DNA from: Streblospio benedicti
Taxonomy: Eukaryota > Annelida > Polychaeta > Spionida > Spionidae
NCBI GenBank assembly: GCA_019095985.1
Contig: CM032662.1
Span: 34,200,925 to 34,264,924 of the forward strand
Length of the DNA: 64,000 nt
Direction: 5' to 3'
How positions within the stretch are numbered: position 1 is the first letter of the stretch; the number at the start of each line of letters is the position of its first letter. A model generated the notes under the pieces. That model searched no databases and had not been told where the DNA came from. It was given only the letters and a program-made list of their open reading frames with translations. Below, one piece after another: positions 21,601 through 34,800 of the stretch. Both the position numbers and the translations under genes were made by a program.

Positions 21601-22873
21601 ACCAGGACCTCTAGACTCACAGGCGCTCGCCAGCGACGTTCGTTCACCTAGCCGCAGCCAGCTCTACTCGTCAGATGCCCCCCCGGCCTCAACGAGTGAA
21701 TGGCTATCACCACGAAATGTCAGAGATCATCATAAGAATACTCATTAAAAATAGCTCAGTTATTTCTGTGCTCATTGACTCTTCAGAGCCCCAGTTCGTA
21801 TACATATCTTATAAACAATCAGCGAATCGCACCAGTGGAGGTTTGCACCTACTTCTGCGGACACTACAAAACCTCCTGGCAATAGCTGACCTCAACTCCA
21901 AGGTCACGCTATAGCATGCCACCGCCTCCCCACCAGGCCCCTTGCAGTGGGACAATTAGGCCCATGCAGGCTCGCGCCCCCATCAACTTTGGGACTACAT
22001 ACCCAAGGTCGCGCCTGGGCCCATCGGTCCAAATCAATGCATTGGTACACACCTCACCCCCGCTCTATCAGTGGATGACTCCACAGTCGCTCATCATGCA
22101 GCCTGCACCCCCATGCTGGCTGATACCCTACGGCATCCCAGCACGAACCACTCAACAAAACCCCCACATAACAGGGGCTACACAGCGGGACATCCAGGCT
22201 CACGGTGGCGGCCGCTCTGCCGCCTTCCTGGAATATATAGACACGCAGCCAAGACAATCAACGGTCTTGCCTGCCCTCGCCTCTTCGACCCCGCCCGGCA
22301 CACGCCTGCCATGGCCCGGGACCAGTGATAACCCTGGTCCCCGTGCGTCAGAGACACCTAGATGTTTAAGATTGCGCGCCCAGCACTAGGAGATTACAGG
22401 ATAGTAGTAGCATTGAGAACATTAACACTCCCCGCTGGACACGCCGGCGAAATAGCGTCAATACTAGACTAGTGTTTCTCTATGAGGATAAGAACTATGT
22501 TACAACTATGATCATTTACATTACTATGTTCATATTACATGTACTGTCAGACATAAAACGTCGCATATGCAGTCCCATCTAGAGGACTAGTGCTAAAAGA
22601 ACGCATAAATGTATTATCAGTTTTCATACCTTACCATGTTTCCATTGACCTCGCCCTTCCCCACCCCAACCCCTTCTTTTCCCATTTCTCAATTCCAAGA
22701 CTACAGTTTGGCACTCAATACCTACATTTTGGCCAGTCATTTACTTTATTACATATACCTCATGTTTATATAATTTAAATGTTGTAGTCTAAAGTAATAA
22801 AATTATGTGCCAAACTGCGTCTTCATTTTTCTAATAAATCACATACTCAAAGCTAATCTTAATCAAAGCTCTG
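18653..22873 (+). mobile_element. GC-rich composite repeat element, long copy (about 4.2 kb)
   Basis: It is defined by shared ends: its first about 125 bp (from CCACTGACCACTGACC) recur at 22986-23110, and its last about 144 bp (22730-22873, from GGCCAGTCATTTAC) recur at 23449-23592. The interior carries the 63-bp minisatellite and then about 2.2 kb of C-rich sequence with no convincing coding region. The end segment has AATAAA motifs. Class unknown; a large non-autonomous element is the simplest reading. No inverted tips or target duplication were identified. Confidence 0.5.
19157..20165 (+). repeat. 63-bp minisatellite, about 16 units
   Basis: Units contain CCAGGCACACGTCAGCACC and CCACCCTGCGTCCCCAGCC and are highly homogeneous, with a few shortened or altered copies (near 19379 and 19636). 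The period is a multiple of three, so several frames on both strands stay open without implying a gene. Confidence 0.95.
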
Positions 22874-22985
22874 TAATGTTGTATGAATTACATTGGTAAT
22901 TCAAAGTCATTTCAGTGCGCATGTATTAATTAACTTCCATCCATAACCCCGCTCGCACGTGGCAGCCAATCACCACCTGCATCTT

Positions 22986-23592
22986 CCACTGACCACTGAC
23001 CTCTGCACCTAAGCTCCGCCCACCTCACTTCAGGCACTGACCACCCTAGCTGCCGCCGTCGCGTTGCCCGGCAGTTTACAGGCCCAAGCCGGCCTGGCAA
23101 CAATTTAATCTCCCACCACATTCCCGCCCTGTCCTTTCATCTTGCCTCTTGTCTCCCCTGCTTCCTGCTTCCCACATGGCAGCACCAGACCTCAACCCAG
23201 TTAAAACTAACAGACCAATTAACCATATCACTTCACGCATCTCGCTGCTTTAATCTCCTGTTACTAACCACTTGCAAACGACTTCCCAGATGGTGTACCC
23301 GTCAACACACGCTAATAATTAATCAATTTGCCTTTGTCAAAACTCCTGTAATGTCCTTCCATCCTCTGAAACACTCATTTACTGAGCTCCCTTGTTTATA
23401 TTACCTCCAGATACGTATTAAATAAAACTCACGCTTGATTGTAATTAGGGCCAGTCATTTACTTTATTACATATACCTCATGTTTATATAATTTAAATGT
23501 TGTAGTCTAAAGTAATAAAATTATGTGCCAAACTGCGTCTTCATTTTTCTAATAAATCACATACTCAAAGCTAATCTTAATCAAAGCTCTGA
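22986..23592 (+). mobile_element. Short, internally deleted copy of the 18.65-kb element
   Basis: About 607 bp. It has the same start and end segments as the long copy 112 bp upstream, but an unrelated-looking, much shorter middle. The tandem arrangement suggests insertion next to a relative or unequal recombination. Confidence 0.5.
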
Positions 23593-24003
23593 GCAGTCAT
23601 TGGATGTGATATGTGGACCTAATATAGGTATTAGTTAAATGTTTCTAAAAGCATATAAACACAGCTGTTCCAATCATAGCCCATTTGCCTCTTAACAATA
23701 TGGCTACACAGTTAAAAGCCAGATATGTTCAATTTTTCTATATAAAAAAATGTGACTGTTGGCACATCTTTACAAACTATGAAGATGCACAAAAAATTCT
23801 CATGTGGGTGTGGCATTTTAGCATGGATGATTTCTAATAATTTACAAAACAATTGTCTGAAGGAAAAAAATGTTACAAGCCAAAAATTAGTGGAATAAAG
23901 TTGTTGTCCGCACAAAAGGCATCACACATGCTTTTAATTTTTTTAAAACGATTACAATGATATGTTATCTTAAGTAGCACTATTCACTGTGTCATACATG
24001 TAC
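23593..24003. other. AT-rich stretch up to the gap
   Basis: No gene or recognised repeat seen. Confidence 0.4.
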
Positions 24004-24103
24004 NNNNNNNNNNNNNNNNNNNNNNNNNNNNNNNNNNNNNNNNNNNNNNNNNNNNNNNNNNNNNNNNNNNNNNNNNNNNNNNNNNNNNNNNNNNNNNNNN
24101 NNN
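24004..24103. other. Assembly gap, 100 N
   Basis: Exactly 100 undetermined bases, the usual placeholder for a gap of unknown size. Features on the two sides may not be truly adjacent. Confidence 0.98.
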
Positions 24104-24139
24104 TTGCATAAATTTGGTAAAAATTGAAAAAAAAAATGA

Positions 24140-24366
24140 TCCAGTTACTGTTTATACTAAAAAAATTGAAGGACCCCGGGGGGGGCAATTTTCCACCCAG
24201 GGGCATGATTCAACCATGGAATGACCATCAATTAGGTATACAAGTTGTGCGTAAGATTGATGAAAATTGAATGAAAAATAAAGAAACTATTGTGCAAATA
24301 TTAACTGTGGCCATATGGCCGATGGAGTCGACTACCAAAAGGTGATCTGACAGGTGAGGTAAAAAA
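24140..24366 (+). repeat. CACCTG/CAGGTG-ended interspersed repeat, partial copy
   Basis: It shares with 41863-42076 and 45645-45868 the block containing a C-rich CAATTTT...CCCAGGGGCATG segment, AAATAAAGAAACTATTGTGC and the terminal GACAGGTGAG. The left half is missing or lies in the gap. Confidence 0.6.
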
Positions 24367-25825
24367 TGAATATTGTTCTTTGAAGCTTCAAATGTGAATA
24401 GCTGTAGTTTATTTCGATTCATTTTCAACATTGACATATATTAAAATATTAGTAGTGTTTTCAATACATTCCACGCTGTTTTAATACACTAGTAATAAAT
24501 ACAAATTAATTAAAATTTGAGAAGTTGTCATTCATTTTGTATCCAAAAAATAACTTGACATTAAAGTACTGATTGAAAAAAAAATGTTTGTCATCGTAAT
24601 TGTGTGAAAAAAAATGTTTGCATATTATAGCCATGGGGAAAAAATTGTTTGTTCGAAGGAAAATTACTTGAAGAAATGGAATAGAATATTTGTGTATTCA
24701 TGCTAGATAAAAATTTATTTCAACAACTTTTTTCTTCTTTTTTATGTGGTGGGTAGTGAGCAGGTGAAGAGAGGAAAAGCGGTTTTAAAATAAACTGATA
24801 AACTATTTTATTGTAAATAAATACTTCACAACAAAACTGTAATTTGTAAGCCACAAAGAGGTTATTTTGACTAGAATGAATGTCACCCAAAACACATTAT
24901 GTTCCAGGAAAAAATATTTAATAACCAATACATAATGGTAACAAGGAATGGTCAGATCATGGAACCACTATTTACAACATATCGAGGGTTTGCCCTGGAA
25001 AGCCTCATAAAGCAATATTAAGCACACAGTCATAAATATCACAATATTCATTTTGGTGAATTGAATTACTTCTAACACTTGCTATAGATTTCTAGTTGTG
25101 ACAAAAAAAAACTACACAAAACAGGTTTATTGGTTATGTTTAATACCCAGAATATTGATCTCATTTGGTTTACCCATTAACCTCCCATATCCCTATTTCC
25201 CAAAACTAAAATCGTACGTGAAATGATGGACTATAAAAATACAAAAGGACAGAGCAACAACCTTCACAGAAACATACAATAAATCTCGCATAAAATACAT
25301 CCATAAGTAATATATATTCTGGGATAAATACATTCTCCATTATATATTTCAATACATTTACAGTAAACCACCACATTTGATTTATCATTGCTCAATATCC
25401 TACAAGCCTTTGCAAAGGATAATCAAATAAAACATTTGAAAGCAATTTTCAAGACGCATTAAAAACATTCATATATTTTGTACTGGCAAAGTGACTGACA
25501 CTACATCAACCTCAATACAAACAACAGTTTTACACTCACTAAATGATCAATCTTTCCCATCAAATCATAATGTTAAAGCTTTGTTAACAAATTATTTCTA
25601 GCAACAAAAAATCAGTATAGCTGATAGGGTCAATTTTCACATTCATTAACAAAGATCACAGGTGGTTTAAAACTCTATGGTCGTTCCATTCACAAAGCTT
25701 AACCCAAAATTTCACTTGCAACACATAACAAACATATTTTTCACCTAATAACTTAGATCCATACAATCAGAATAACAAGTTTCACACATATATAAAATCC
25801 TAACTGCGCATGTGCATGGACATTT
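24367..25825. other. AT-rich flank, probably including the TMEM62 3' UTR
   Basis: No coding region is supported. Minus-strand AATAAA at 25126-25131 is a candidate poly(A) site for TMEM62, about 700 bp beyond its stop; a further one lies near 24800. Confidence 0.4.
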
Positions 25826-28800
25826 TCACCTTGACATTCCGATTCCTGAATCTTCACTGTCGTTTTTGACGTGCTCTTCTGGCTTGTGCCCTCCACCTCT
25901 GGGAGTCATGGCGATCCGACGGAGGAGAAGAGCGAGACCGACAGACCATGTGCGCACCGGACAAAGCAGGAACGCCATGGTACCGTATGCACGCTGGAAC
26001 CCGAAGAATGCCAGGTAACTCTGAAAAGGACAGAATTACCACTGTGTGTTATTGATGCCACTTTATAATGATTCAGAAGTCATTATTGTTTTTACTGTAA
26101 TTATGAAAACTGTGGATAGAAAATTAAGAAAAGTAGTACTGAAATGAATAAATTTAGAGCATAGTTGCATTCATTATGGGCATTTATTAATTGAATAAAC
26201 AGTTTATTATTTACAATGCCACAGTCCACAGGTTTTGTGCTAATGACTTGTCAATTCAATGCGGAAGAAAAGGATTAAATGACAACTACATGTATGTTGT
26301 AGTCATGGTCTCAACCAGAAAATAAAACTAATATCATATATCAAAATAACTATTGGCATAGCTGCATATTGAGTAGACTATTTTGAACATCAGTACCTGC
26401 CAGACAATGAGCAATATGAAGATTCCATGGTCTGCGAGCCACCGCAGGAACGGGAACTGTGACGCGGGGTGGTCGCGGTCCTTGTGGCGCGCGATGGTCA
26501 GGTCGAGGCAGCGTGCCAGGTACAGCGTGAGCGGCACGTTAAACGTCAGCAGCTACAGCAAACAGCAGAGGCTAAGTCACAGTTTCTAAGAAACATGGGG
26601 ATAATTGTTTAAGTCCTCTAGATTTTGTAGGGGATTTAAGACAGGTTACCTCTAAAGGCTCATTATACAGTCGGATCCGTTTTACTCGAGCTCGTATAAG
26701 TCGACCACCCGCCTAAGTAGAACACATTTTAATTTCCCTTCAAACTTACTATTGATTGCTACTAAAAATAACCCGCTTATTTCGAACCTATTAACTCGAG
26801 AAACCCATGTTATTCGAGCCAAATCTCACTTCCCTTCGAGGCATTAACCCATTTATCTCGACCAAATGAGAATTTAGCGTCGAAATATTCGTAGTTTACT
26901 TGCAACAAGCCACCTTAACCGGCGCACATGCCGACCAAACAATAGATCAAAGAACGCTGCCTTACTATGATTTGCCGGTGAACGGGTGGTCAACTTCTCT
27001 GATTAATTCTTTGATACTTACTAGTCGTCAACAGCTTTGAAATTAGTACTTGCGTAATAATGACCAGTCAAGACAAAGGCGTAGTAAACTTCTAACCGTA
27101 GTGCTAACACCGAAGTATTAACAGCGAAGTGCTATTTAAACCATGTTTTTTGACAGAGCCTTCGTCAGAGGCTGGAGGGAAGAACAGCTAGCGGTTAATA
27201 GCTTTGAATTAATACTTGCGTAACAATGACCAGTCAAGACAAAGGGCTTTGTACAAGTGTACTATTAACCAATGAAACCGTAGTAGAAAGCATGTTTTTT
27301 TGTGTATGCAGCCATATGTTTGTATATGGACAAGGTCAGAAGGTCGGAATACTGTTATAAAAACCCAGCCACTGTCTAACATCACACGTAGTACGAGTAC
27401 CATAGCGACCATAACACATATTTCTTGCATTATCGTTCATTGGGTTGTTGAAGACATGTTTCTGATAACTCGAGGTTCTGATAACTCGAGGTCATCACTC
27501 TACTCCCTTCAAATTCGACTTAACCGGGTCCGACTGTATGTATAAAATAGATGGACTTTGATTACTTTTCATTTTCCTTGAAATATTGAATGTGTTTTTA
27601 TGCAAATTGCAACAGAATGCTAAAAATGCCATTCATAAATGCAAATGAAATAATTATCATAATTTAGAAATCAGCGCTACATTTGAGCTATATTTTGAAG
27701 TAGGTAATACTAATCTAATTCTGTAATTGTCTATAGACTAAATGTGGCACATATGTAATCCATTAATAGTTCTATGTGTAATTGCTTTATAACAGATGCA
27801 ATTATTTCAAACAGCTTTTTCTGTTATGCATCTCTTTTTTCTATTCAACAGGTATTAATTTTGCAATGTGTTCAAATAGTCGAAAACATGCCATATTTTG
27901 ATATGATATTTATTTTCCTCTAGTGTGAGTTTCCTTCTAATTACAAAATCCATACAATAAAATCTCATATTTATTGACTTTCTACGAAATTGATCAAATA
28001 TATAAAGCTTCTACTTATGCTTGCACTAATATGAAAATTTTTATGTAGAACAGATTAAAACAAGTTAATACTGATGCTATTTATACAACTTGTTTACTTC
28101 AATTTTAATTTAGATGTTATCGAGATAAACGAGAAAATATACAAAAAATGAAACCATGATTTCCTAACAGTCAAAAGTTTGAATTATACAAAATAAACCA
28201 ACGGCAGTAGACTGTAGGCTACTGTATTAAAGTATTCACTGAAAACCCTGGCAAAGTAAGAAGGGATGCTTAGAATTTTATTTTTGCTGCATGAGAATAC
28301 AAAAAAAAACAGACTGATGACTGGGTTTGAATAAGCAAAACGAAAACCACTTATACCTAGGCAAGTGTACGAATAGCGCAGGACGCGTGCAAAGCTAAAC
28401 ATGGGATACTTAATGGCTCTACCTGAAAGAATCCGTACAGAAATGAGAGTGACCCAGGCAGATACGTTCTACGCACATAAAGGCCATGAACAGAGCAGAT
28501 GCCAATGTCACTGTCTAGAAGTCGGCCCACAAACCACGGGCCTGATGCAGCAAATGTAAAGTACAATTCAACTTACAACAGTAGTGTTAAATAAACGGTG
28601 TGTATGTTAGTGGCCTTTCAGTACAAGATGCTTAATTTGGGCCAGAACTATTTTTGCTTCATTGGCCCAAATTTCATGTTTTTGAGTTGTTTATGTGGCA
28701 CATTTTGAATTTGGAATAAGTATTTTATGAATCCAGGCCACTAGCTGACAAAGCCTTGAGTAATTATCATGGAGGATTTAGGGTCGTCTGTTGCCTTTTA

Positions 28801-31800
28801 GCACTGAAAAAAAGACTTGAGACGTGACGCATGTCAAACACACATATCAAACTGATCCTGAAACCACATGATGAAGAATTATCAACCATCGCAAGTTCTA
28901 AGATCAACAGGTAGTTTCGAAAAATACAAGTTCTGTTCAATGATGATTTCAACAGTCTATACAAAAATAAAATTTCACCGGCTTGAATGAAGAGCTATCA
29001 GATGTATGAGCCATATGTGACACTTTCAATGATTTGATGATATCTCACCCTGTAAATCAAAGGTTGCAATTGAATGATGATGACTCCCTTTATAAACCAA
29101 AGTTATTTATTCACTTATTAGAATAAAAACAAGAAATATATTCAATGCAAATGAATTACACGTATAGGAATGGAAATATACATGTACAATGTGTAGTAAT
29201 GAAGTGTTTAGGATTCTTGAAGAAACACACATTAGTTTACAGGAGATAAAAACAGATGTCATGCGTGCTATGTTTAATATACTAAATAATCACATGCTAA
29301 AGATTTCATACAAATAAGAAAAAGAAATAAAAAGAAAATTGAGGAAAACAGTTCTGAATCTACAATATAGAGAACTAGACAACATCACTCAGCACTAGAT
29401 ACGATTCCAGCACTCGTTACCTGAAAAAAGCCATAAACAAACGTGGTTGTCCCTGGCAACCACGTGTTTTTGACAAAGATTCCATGGATGAAGATAATGC
29501 CAAGGTGATCCGAGAGAGCGTAACCGATCATCCAGGGGCCTGCAATGAACAACATGGATCAAATACTTATGCAATGTTATTAGAATATTATCACTTATCA
29601 ATATATCAACAGCTGTAGATGACCATGGAAAGGCTGGCTGCCCTTTAAGGCCCCAGTCGCATGAACAGTTACTTTGATTTGCAGGCCTTGTGCACTTGGA
29701 TGCCTCATCAATGGCACATGTATACCTGATAGCACTAATAGTTACAATAATAAGGTCATTAAGATAACCTTTAAACCATAATGTTACCTGGAAAATAAAG
29801 ACTTGAAAGCTACAAAAATGATTTCAATTTATCAAATATCTGATTTTTGTGAAAATTCATTATTGTTACTACAAAAACGTTATCAGTGAAAAGAAGCTTG
29901 TTTCAAACTAAAACTGAGATTGCAAATCATACATTTCTAACATCAAAAGATCTTAAAACATTTTTATCTTAACGAAAAAAACACCAGCATTATTGATTAT
30001 ATACATCTGACTGAATCACATTGTAGACGGTACATGAGATAAACTGACTTTCATGTCTTTATCACCAAGGATATTACATTGATACTCTACTCTCCTTGTT
30101 AGAATTTCAATAAAAGAATAAGAAAAAGCCAGCATGTGCCTCACCAACTGCGACGTAAATCGCGAAGAGAGTGAGTGAGTAGAAGAGTTTGTCCGTGTTG
30201 GCGAGCAGGTAAAGTCGCCGCAGCCACTTCTGTATCCACCGTGCAACACACCCGACACAAGTCGTTGTCACTGCAACTGAAAATAGCCATTTTTTGCACT
30301 TTTAATATATGGGCAAGATTAACAAACTCATCATCCTGCAATAATTCATACAGTTCATTATAAAAGCACCCACATCTTGCCTTTGCTTTAACATAGTACC
30401 ACACCTATGAAGTATTCATGGCAAATAAAATCAAACGCCAGCATTAGAAGCGATGAGTTGGTATGTGTAAACCACAATAGAAAACACCTGAATCATCTAA
30501 TTTTGAAGTGTGCCAATGTCCTGGATGCTGTAAAATGTGACATTCGATGTTGCCATCAGCCACTCACTTAGACTGACTTGTAGCCCAGCACCTGTTTAGC
30601 GTGCACCTTCAGCAGCAACTGTCCACTATAAGGTGCCCATTACACACAGCTTTGATTAATATGCAGTAATAATCACCACTGATGATAGTATCCATTATAA
30701 ATTCACTCTGATAACTCAAAACTTGTGATAACACAAGACGCTTGTTCACTCCTTTCGAAAAAATATGTCCAATAGTGTTAAGTAAAGCAATAGAAGAACC
30801 TATGAGAAACTAGAATAGTTCCCTCCTACTCGGTGGTTTTCTTGTACCCGGAGTACTAACGGTGGTTTACCATGTACCCAGAGTACTAGCAGTTGTTTAC
30901 CTTGTACCCAGAGTACTAACGGTTGTTTACCTTGTACCCGGAATCTGCAGATGCGCAGCAGTACAAGAGGCGCCACACACAGCACGAGCAGCAGCACAAA
31001 CGCAGTCTTCACCTGTAAAACATAGTACACGTCATCAAATCTGTTAAATCACATTTTCGAATTAAATTCATCACATAATACATTAAATAATGCGTTATTC
31101 ATAATTGGTGAGAAAAAAATAAGAATAATTGAAAACAAGTAAAAATTGGCCTTGACTCACAAGTGCGATGTGGTTTGTCATAAGGATGTAGCGAGGCAGG
31201 AGGCTGAAGGAAACTACTGTCTGATCGAGGCTGAATGGCTGGGTCACTATTCTTGTGTTACCGAGGCTGTCCTAAAACACATGCAGACGCTCGCTTGTTA
31301 TAATAATACATCAAATCTAGAATTTCTCTCAACAGGGAGCATGCTTTGTTTTACAATGTACAGGCATGATTTCTAAACGTAGTCACCCCTTTCAAGATAT
31401 GTCTATGCTCAATATAGAAAATGAGTATACCATAAACATCCAGTAAAGGCCAAACAGAATATTTGGACCATATCAAAATCTGGACCATTGAAATTCAAAT
31501 GAAAATACACATTCATTAAAGGGTTACTTTTAAACTGACAATTTTTCAATGTGCATTTGGATGATCATATACAGTATATGGGAAAAAAAAACATTGCACT
31601 GCACGTTGACGAGAGTAGTGTGATTTTATCAAAAACAATACAATCGAAATATCAAGCAGCAGTAGGTCATCATTGCTCACCGTGACATGCACCAGTAGTT
31701 TGTGCACCCCTGCGGTGTACATCTCTGGAATCCACGGCAACACGTGTAGAGGACTGTTCGGCTCAGCAGGGAGCGCGTCCCCCACATGCTCCCCGTCAAT

Positions 31801-34800
31801 CTCAACACGCACAGACTCGATACTCCCCGGGCTGAATGCCAGGATCCTAAACCAGAGTGTGAAACTCATAAAAATTGATGATTGACATATGTGACGCAAA
31901 CAAATTATCATGGAGATTTACAAATTGCGCTTGTGAGAGCTACTAGCATGAGTTTGGATGCTATTCATAAGTCTACCATGTTGAAATAAACAACGAGGTC
32001 AGTCCTCCCATGACAGTTAAATTGAACACAAACCTTGAGTATTCTACGTGAATTTCGATACATCAAATGCAGCTTCTTTATTGCTGTGAAAAATATACTT
32101 CACATTCAACGTATGTCATACATATGAAAACTTGAGTGTCAAGTTGTCCCTTCTTACTACCTGATGTGTGTGGAGTTTTGTATGCGTGCCACGGGTTCGT
32201 GGCGCGGCATCAGGAACTGTGCGTGTTTGGGGTTGGTGACAAGCACGATCGGCCACACGCCCAAATGCTCGTCCACAAATGAGAACAGCCCGTGGTCAAC
32301 CGCAAACATGCGGAACCTACAACACAACCACATCCCTTTTAAGATATTTTGACACAATTTCTTGGGTGATTTTCTTGTGATGGACAGAAAGATGGAGCAC
32401 ATAAATGACATTTCAAAAATTGCCTCAAGCCAGATTTTTTCACAAGTAGAAGTAAAATGTCACTTGTGTGAGGTCGCTTTGTCATATGTGAAGACTGTAA
32501 ACAACCAGTTCCAACATCATATACGATCTAAAAATATCCTGTCGATTTGCCTTATAAAATCACTTTCATGAGAACAATGACTCAGCATCGAAATGGCTAG
32601 TTGAATAAAACAATAACAATATTCAGTAAAGAAAACATGCATACACTACTCATACACTCCATGGCCCATGCTTTTATTGATCCTGGCATAGAGAAGATAA
32701 TGATTGACCATTTCAAATAATTATCATGATCAATTTTGATTGCTTAATTTCAACCACTTTGTGCAGCTGGTTCGAGACCCCAGATACAAAATCCGACGTT
32801 TTATTGATTGTAGCATGAGGAAGGTTAAAAGCGAATGTTTGAACATGATGATGTAGCAATGTTATTGCAGCATACACTCATTACACTGCTACTAATACTT
32901 GTGCATTTAACCATCCCTTTGGGCCAACAGTTTGATCAGGGTTAATTTTATTGGAGGTTTTGATGATGTAGTGACCATTTCTAATAATTATTACAATCAA
33001 TTTTGTTTGCTATTTTGACCACGCTGTGAAGCTCTTTCCTGGTGTTACATGTATTCATTATAATTATAAATTATTGACTGTGGCAATGGTTAATAGCGAT
33101 GATGATGTAGCATACACTACTACTAAGTACTAATACACCTGTATTCAACCATCCGTTTGGGGCCATAGTATTATTCAATGTGGCATGCAAGTGTGAGGCA
33201 GGGCAGTAAATCATGAAAATATACCCTTGTTTTTCAAGAGCGAATGTCAAGAGCATGATGATGTGGCGACCCAGAGGGGTCTACTTGAATATATTATTTA
33301 CAGCAAAGACTATTAATACACTTGTAGTTAACCATCCCTCTCGACACTGGGCCCCATGGTTTTATTAATTACTGCATGTAGGAGTTTAAGTAGACATGAT
33401 TAGTTCATCTTTTTACAACAAAATAAATCTTACAGATGGCAGTTTCGGCGACTGCTGCCATTCTCAAAACATCTCTCTGCGCACCAGTCACCAAAACCGT
33501 CAACAGTAAGGTTCATTTCGTGTTGTGAAAAGAGGTGGTGGCTGAGAAACAAATTTCTGAATCTTCAGATATCTGTTGATATCACAATATCGATCCATAT
33601 TTTCAGATCGTCATCACGACAATGTGTCACGACTATAATATTACAGTAGAAACTCTCTATTAGGACCACCTTCAGGACCAGTGTTAGGTGGTCTCAATAG
33701 AGAGGTGGTCTTAATTGGAGGTTCTACTGTATGTACTCTAACATGACGATCACATTCCAAGAGAGACGGCTAAGCGCTGACCTGCGGTTGTCCTTCCAGT
33801 CGCCGAGCTCGAGCTCCAGGTTTCCGCGTCTGTGCGCGGCGTACATGGCGGGCGCGAGGCCGGCCAGCGTGTGCAGGTGGCCGCACAGGTACACCGCGCC
33901 CGAGCTGCAACAACAACGACAGCGGCACCCATCAGCCACTTGTAAAAAAAATGTAAATGTCGAAGGTTTATAGGCTACTCTCCAGGGGCTGTACTGCTCA
34001 GTCGACTTTGTTCACTTGTCTTGACCAGGAAAAGTGTAGGACGAGGACATCGTATTGGCCACTTGTCCACTCGTTTTGACTAGGAAAAGTGTAGAGGATG
34101 AGGAAAACGTTTTGGCCACTTGTTCACTCGTGTTCACTCGTTTTGACTAGGAAAAGTCGAAGACGAGGAAAACGTTTTGGAAAAACAAGTACACATTTCT
34201 TCAATGTTACTCTGGTATTGTCTATTCCATGGGCTATTCTCATGCATCTGCCATGTTGAAACCAAAGAGAGCTTCATGACCATGTGACCACTAAAAACAC
34301 ACATTTCTGATACAAAAGCTATGGCACGAAAAAACTTGTTACACAGTCTCATTTCTGACTGCAAGTTTATATGTAGAGTCAGTTTTAGCAACTAAACTTT
34401 GACAAGTAGATTTCCAAACAGGTATCCAACAGCTTATTTGTGTTAGGTTCAATTGTATTTTTTACATTAGTATTATCCTACTATCCTACCTGAGCAGCTG
34501 TCCAAGTCCTGGGTCCGGTTGTGTGATCACAGTAGACGGGTAGTGGCCAAACCAGATGGTCATGTTACTGTCCTCACTGGCTTTCCGATATTCATGAAGC
34601 TCATCAATGTCGTCCTACAAACGCAGACATAAAATTATTGTAAACTTCTCTAGGCACTTTCTAGTAATGTTACTCCATTAGTTGCTCTTTTATAGATGAG
34701 TGGATTTAATTTTCAACTTCAGCTTTTAAATAACATTAAACATTGATCGTGTTTAATGGCTATAAGTGTTACAAGTAAGATGTATTCTCAACACAAAAAT

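Noticed and set aside
20359-22389. Proline- and histidine-rich frames in the GC-rich element
   Set aside because: They are short, overlap in all frames, show no domain, and follow from C-rich composition.
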